In this document: piece after piece, positions 60,618 to 64,000 of the stretch
Layout: every line of letters begins with the position of its first letter
Numbering within the stretch: position 1 is the first letter of the stretch
From: Perlabentimonas sp034003245
GTDB lineage: Bacteria > Bacteroidota > Bacteroidia > Bacteroidales > Tenuifilaceae
NCBI GenBank assembly: GCA_034003245.1
Contig: JAVEYY010000001.1
Coordinates: 149,353-213,352, forward strand
Length of the DNA: 64,000 nucleotides
Direction: 5' to 3'
Position numbers and translations under genes: made by a program
The notes under the pieces: generated by a model
Database searches by the model: none
Told to the model about the DNA's origin: nothing
The model's input: the letters and a program-made list of their open reading frames with translations, nothing else

Positions 60618-60718
60618 CCCCTCTATAGATATATCCGCCGTTTTCGGGTTTTGTGACAAGGTTTTTTGAAATTTTCGTCAAAATATTTTATATAATATTG
60701 ATTCCCTTTTTGTTACAA
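60618..60718 (-). promoter_or_regulatory. Conserved promoter/operator block upstream of HTH D
   Basis: CCCCTCTA (60618-60625), then TATCCGCC, CGGG and palindrome TTGTGACAA ending at 60659, plus a second palindrome TTGTTACAA at 60710-60718, 59 bases away. The same pair with the same spacing lies upstream of the peptide gene at 26572. Confidence 0.75.
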
Positions 60719-61472
60719 GGGTCATTTTTTTGCCTTTTTTTCGGAGTTTTTTGAACGTGGTAATCGGGTGGGTGTAATTTTTGAGATTTTGGAGTAGGTG
60801 ATAATGCTAGAATTAAACGCAGCAAATCAGGCAATATCAGGTCAATAAAAAACAAGGCCTTTGATTGGAAATTTTCTTTTCTTTTAATCTGGAATTCATA
60901 GATTTAAATATATTTCACAAAGAGCACTAAGAAGGCACTAAGGTCCACAAAGAAGAAATATTTACACTCGCTTATTACTTATAATGATGAGATACAAGTA
61001 AACGTTGCTTTTGCATTCCGCAAACTGGTGGAGAGGGGGTTGTTTTATATGATCAAACTTAGTCTTTACTAGCGAGGAGTGAGCAACGCTATCGACTCAA
61101 TATTAAGCGAATAGAATTGCTTACCCGCCTGCTGGCGGATAGCGTTGGCTCAAAGGATGCACTTGATAAATCCCCTTAATGGTTAAAGCGTTTCCCGCAA
61201 TGACTAAAAATTGGTGATATTCAGTTGTATGATTATCCGTAACTATACCAAAACGTTCAACCGTCATTGCGAACCACGAAGTACTCAACGAAGTCAAACT
61301 CTCGTACTTTGAGAGTTGAAGCAACCGAAGCGAAGCGGAACTGCACGAAGCCAATCTTTATGTTCTGTATATCATCAGATTGCTTCGTCGTAAAAAACAC
61401 TCCTCGCAATGACGTAAGAAAGTTTAAACTATTTTAGGTATATTACGGACAATCAAATTAAGTTATAAGAAA
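60719..61472. repeat. Dispersed repeats in a 754-base non-coding stretch
   Basis: No gene is seen. A CCGCC-TGCT-GGCGG palindrome lies at 61125-61138. A ~153-base element runs from CGTCATTGCGA (61262-61272) to TCGCAATGACG (61404-61414), an 11-base terminal inverted repeat, with an inner AACTCTC...GAGAGTT hairpin. This resembles the common GTCATTGCGA repeat family of Bacteroidota. CACAAAGAGCACTAAGAAGG-type repeat sequence is near 60917. Confidence 0.75.
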
Positions 61473-62411
61473 TTACAATTCTAGCAGCATATCCATTAGC
61501 TCGGGCTGTGGAAACATATCGACCTTGCTGGTGGAGACATTGGCATGACACCACAAACCTGGATGAGTGGAAACATGGTTCACATCGCAGAAATCGAAAG
61601 CTGTGGTGCCCTTCTCCTTAATTAGCTCGGGTAACCCCTTCCGCACATCGATGTTATCCCTACTGGCTATAAAGAGGATCAGCTCCTTTAGCGCCACAAG
61701 CTGCGTGTTGGAGTACCTGTGCCAGAAGCTAAAACCCCTAAAAGGTTGAAGAAGTTTTTCGATTTGATTAGGGTGAGCCTCGGTACCAACGTAGGTATAG
61801 TATTTGCCGGGAGTTTTAGGAGTCCAAACATTTGCGCCATCAACCTCCTTGGTGTAGCCACCCTCGGTAAGCTGTCCAAAACAGCAAACCTCAATACCCA
61901 CGGAATTGCGGTGCATGCTGGTGTTTCCAACACCCAGATGCCACCCATAACCTCCCGCAGGGAAAGCTTGAACGATTTCGCCATCAAATTTATCATTATC
62001 GCCCTTAATGCTTGCCCCACCAATAACAAACTCGGTTGCAACCGGGCCACGCTTGTCGCCTGCCCAATCGGTTATCACCTTGTGGGGATTCTGCCAACCG
62101 GCGGTGTGGTGCAGAAAAACCCACTCCTTGGTGGTTGGCCCCGGGAAAAACTCACCATCTGGGAGAAAATGCTGATTAATGGTGATTTCGGGCGAAGGTT
62201 GATCGATTCGCTCGGCGCTATCGGTGGTGGCAATGGCCATATGCGCCCAGGTTTGCGGACCAACTATACCGTCGTCGGTAAGGCCATGCTCACGTTGATA
62301 CCGCTTAACAGCCACATGGGTGTTGGGGCCAAAATCGCCATCGGCTGTAATCCCTAAAAAGGTCTGCAGGACTTTTACCTGCTCGCCTTTACTGCCAAGT
62401 TTTAGTGTCAT
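61473..62411 (-). CDS. Peptidoglycan-binding N-acetylmuramoyl-L-alanine amidase
   Basis: 312 residues. The N-terminal peptidoglycan-binding domain (LGSKGEQVKVLQTFLGITAD, GDFGPNTHVAVKRYQREHGL) is followed by an Amidase_2 domain: WVFLHHTAG with the zinc His, VATEFVIGG, GWHLGVGNTSMHRNSVGIEV and the last zinc ligands in GLWCHANVSTSKVDMFPQPE. It cuts the bond between muramic acid and the stem peptide. No signal peptide is visible, so it may be exported with the neighbour or by another route. The membrane-anchored protein gene at 62422 starts upstream and ends 10 bases before it. Confidence 0.85.
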   Translation of the reverse strand: MTLKLGSKGEQVKVLQTFLGITADGDFGPNTHVAVKRYQREHGLTDDGIVGPQTWAHMAIATTDSAERIDQPSPEITINQHFLPDGEFFPGPTTKEWVFLHHTAGWQNPHKVITDWAGDKRGPVATEFVIGGASIKGDNDKFDGEIVQAFPAGGYGWHLGVGNTSMHRNSVGIEVCCFGQLTEGGYTKEVDGANVWTPKTPGKYYTYVGTEAHPNQIEKLLQPFRGFSFWHRYSNTQLVALKELILFIASRDNIDVRKGLPELIKEKGTTAFDFCDVNHVSTHPGLWCHANVSTSKVDMFPQPELMDMLLEL

Positions 62412-62421
62412 AACTGATGAG

Positions 62422-63861
62422 TTAAGGTTTTGGTTTTGAGGGTATCAATGCTATTATCCAACCTAATATATTATTGATAAGTAAACCAATAGGAGGAAAA
62501 AAGATGCTCAGCACAATTAATCCAACAATTATCCAGCCGCCACCGCTAATGAGTTTGCCAAACCAGCCAAGGTTAAAATCGGGAAGTAAAAAATCGGTTA
62601 ACCCGGCCTTTTTCTGCTTGAAGGGTGGACGAGGTTCGGGCTCAACAATATGAACTGGTTGCACATCCCACTCGCCAAGCACGTAGGTATGAATCACAAA
62701 TCGGGCGTGATACTGATCGGCATATCGGGTTTTGGAGGACAACCACGAGCCCTCCTGCCACGACCCAAGGTTTGCCAGATGAATTATGGCGTATTTATCC
62801 TTGCCAAAAAGGTAAGGATTGGCAATGGCATCGCTATCGAATAATTTCGATTCAATGGGTTTTATGGCATCAACCTGGTTTATTCCCTGGCGCGTAAACT
62901 TACTGTCGATCTCCTCGGGTTCGTTGTACAGGGCTAAGCTACTACCCCTTCGCACGTAAACTCCAATATTATTCAGATCCTTATTCTGGCTGATGGGCTT
63001 TATGCCAATGCACTCCACAGCACCAACACCAATCTTAGGCTCGCCATTTGGAACCAGAACTCCGGTTTCATCGGTATCGGCAATATACCACGTACCATTC
63101 TTGGGTTTAAACCTTAACAGGATGGATACATTCCCGTATCGTTGGTTCTTAGCTTCAGTATCGTTCCTAATCTGACGGGTTGGAATGCCCGAAACTGGAT
63201 GTTTATCGAGATTTCCAATGTTGGTATTGTCGTGATCGGGTGATGGTTCAATTCGGAGAAAAGCATCGAACTCCATCAGCCAAAGGCTCATCTTGTGGCG
63301 CTTTGTTGGGGAGGTGGTAAGATCGAAGGTTTTAATGGGTTTCCGATCGCTAAACGATTTGCCAAGGAAACCGCTAAGATCAAAGCCCTCGAGCCAATCG
63401 CCAAGGAAGGTTTTCATCTCGAAGAATCGTGGCGCCGAGAGCTCCACGTTTAAGTCGGGCATGCCCGCCTTGGGAAAGTCGGGATCAAAGACAATCTGGT
63501 TAAGCTGAACCTGGGCTATTCCGCCAATTCGCTCAATACCATGCGACTGTTCAGAGGTGAACCATCTGTTCTCCCACCTAACTCCTATTAAATGCGCTTC
63601 TACACCCTGAGCAGCGCTAAGGTATGGATCGGCTAGGGCATTGGGCATTGACTGCTCTCGAGGGACAATAAGCTCGTCGCTGGGTTTAAGCGCTGCAACC
63701 AGCTGGGCTTGCTTTTCAACCTGCTCAGCATAGCGCAGGCTATCCTTCTCCCAGGCCATAAGCGCTTCAATATTTCTGAGTGTAGCTCTATAGCTTCTAC
63801 TTCCAAGCCACAAAAGGCTAAAAAGGAGGAGAATAAGAATGATTGCTGTTTTTTTGCTCAT
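62422..63861 (-). CDS. Membrane-anchored protein of unknown function, amidase-linked
   Basis: 479 residues. An N-terminal membrane segment (TAIILILLLFSLLWLGSRSY) is followed by a large region with LPSDELIVPREQSMPN-type loops, beta-rich parts (GGIAQVQLNQIVFDPDFP, NVSILLRFKPKNGTWYIADT) and a C-terminal membrane segment pair (LISGGGWIIVGLIVLSIFFP, IGLLINNILGWIIALIP). I know no family name. It sits 10 bases before the amidase gene, so the two probably act together in the envelope, for instance in a phage-like or secretion-related lysis role; that is a guess. Confidence 0.5.
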   Translation of the reverse strand: MSKKTAIILILLLFSLLWLGSRSYRATLRNIEALMAWEKDSLRYAEQVEKQAQLVAALKPSDELIVPREQSMPNALADPYLSAAQGVEAHLIGVRWENRWFTSEQSHGIERIGGIAQVQLNQIVFDPDFPKAGMPDLNVELSAPRFFEMKTFLGDWLEGFDLSGFLGKSFSDRKPIKTFDLTTSPTKRHKMSLWLMEFDAFLRIEPSPDHDNTNIGNLDKHPVSGIPTRQIRNDTEAKNQRYGNVSILLRFKPKNGTWYIADTDETGVLVPNGEPKIGVGAVECIGIKPISQNKDLNNIGVYVRRGSSLALYNEPEEIDSKFTRQGINQVDAIKPIESKLFDSDAIANPYLFGKDKYAIIHLANLGSWQEGSWLSSKTRYADQYHARFVIHTYVLGEWDVQPVHIVEPEPRPPFKQKKAGLTDFLLPDFNLGWFGKLISGGGWIIVGLIVLSIFFPPIGLLINNILGWIIALIPSKPKP

Positions 63862-63931
63862 CGGTATTTAAATTAATATGATTATCCGCTAATGTGCCTA
63901 AATTATTATATTTGTACAAAATATATTGAAA

Positions 63932-64000
63932 ATGAATTTTATAGATTTTGTAAAGCAGCATCCTGATGAGAACAGTTGCATTCAACATTTCAGGAGAATT
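63932..64000 (+). CDS. IS1595-family transposase, N-terminal start (cut by right edge)
   Basis: From ATG 63932 the frame reads MNFIDFVKQHPDENSCIQHF then RRI, the typical F-x-x-x-(F/H)-P-D-E-x-S-C opening of IS1595-type transposases, which precedes their zinc ribbon. Only 23 codons are visible. A terminal inverted repeat should lie near 63870-63925 but cannot be confirmed. Confidence 0.6.
   Translation, partial: MNFIDFVKQHPDENSCIQHFRRI

Noticed and set aside
61121..61354. 77-codon minus-strand frame in the 60.7-61.5 kb gap
   Set aside because: Runs through the dispersed repeats; no recognisable protein feature.

Overview
The window looks like a chromosome segment of a Bacteroidota bacterium, probably Bacteroidales or Marinilabiliales-like. 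Supporting signs are start regions without a clear Shine-Dalgarno, TTTG/TAnnTTTG-type promoters, an ExbB/ExbD operon, many lipoproteins, double-glycine peptide precursors and the grasp-with-spasm peptide-maturation genes. I cannot name a genus.

Left part (1-25 kb), mostly ordinary chromosome: the N-terminal part of a giant multi-PAS sensor (minus strand, running off the left edge), a U32 protease-family protein and a SiaC-like protein on the plus strand, and then minus-strand genes. The latter are two LPP20-like genes grouped with four exported proteins of unknown role (7.5-14 kb), an alkaline phosphatase beside a 21-bp minisatellite, an ExbB/ExbD/ExbD energy-transducing operon, tRNA-Ser(GGA), asparaginase, TatD, DprA, proline dehydrogenase and AroA.

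Middle part (25-39 kb), start of a peptide-secretion island: a double-glycine peptide with a TPR protein and a LytTR-like protein on the minus strand, divergent from an ECF-like sigma factor and a second TPR protein; a CHAT-TPR protease; then an export set of HlyD adaptor, C39 peptidase-ABC transporter, TlpA-like lipoprotein, a Cys-rich double-glycine precursor and a C39-like/VKOR/thioredoxin fusion.

Right part (39-60.6 kb), the most unusual region: three repeated grasp-with-spasm cassettes. Each has, in transcription order, a small HTH regulator, a double-glycine precursor, a hairpin (terminator-like in two of three), an exported TPR-like partner, an ATP-grasp maturase (GwsG), an unnamed ~60-codon ORF and a SPASM maturase (GwsS). 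The GwsS C-termini are nearly identical while their N-termini differ. Cassettes A and B are separated by a degraded lanthipeptide locus (LanB tail, thiopeptide-type domain protein, S41 peptidase, class I lanthipeptide-like precursor, SPASM fragment, erythromycin-esterase-like protein). Gene breakpoints coincide with a short element bounded by CCGCACGA/TCGTGCGG. Two copies of the transporter gene's 5' end, carrying in-frame palindromic insertions, flank a Bro-N protein. HTH genes share a promoter block with the peptide gene at 26.5 kb, and two of them end in a G-tract placed just before a TAA stop.

Right end (60.7-64 kb): dispersed repeats, a peptidoglycan-binding amidase, a large membrane-anchored protein of unknown role, and the start of an IS1595-type transposase.

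Working model (inference): HTH regulators control the precursors; GwsG and GwsS modify them; the C39 ABC transporter with HlyD cleaves the leader and exports them; VKOR and TlpA proteins manage thiols; and the exported partner acts on or senses the product outside the cytoplasm. Family names come from recognised motifs and memory, not from searches.
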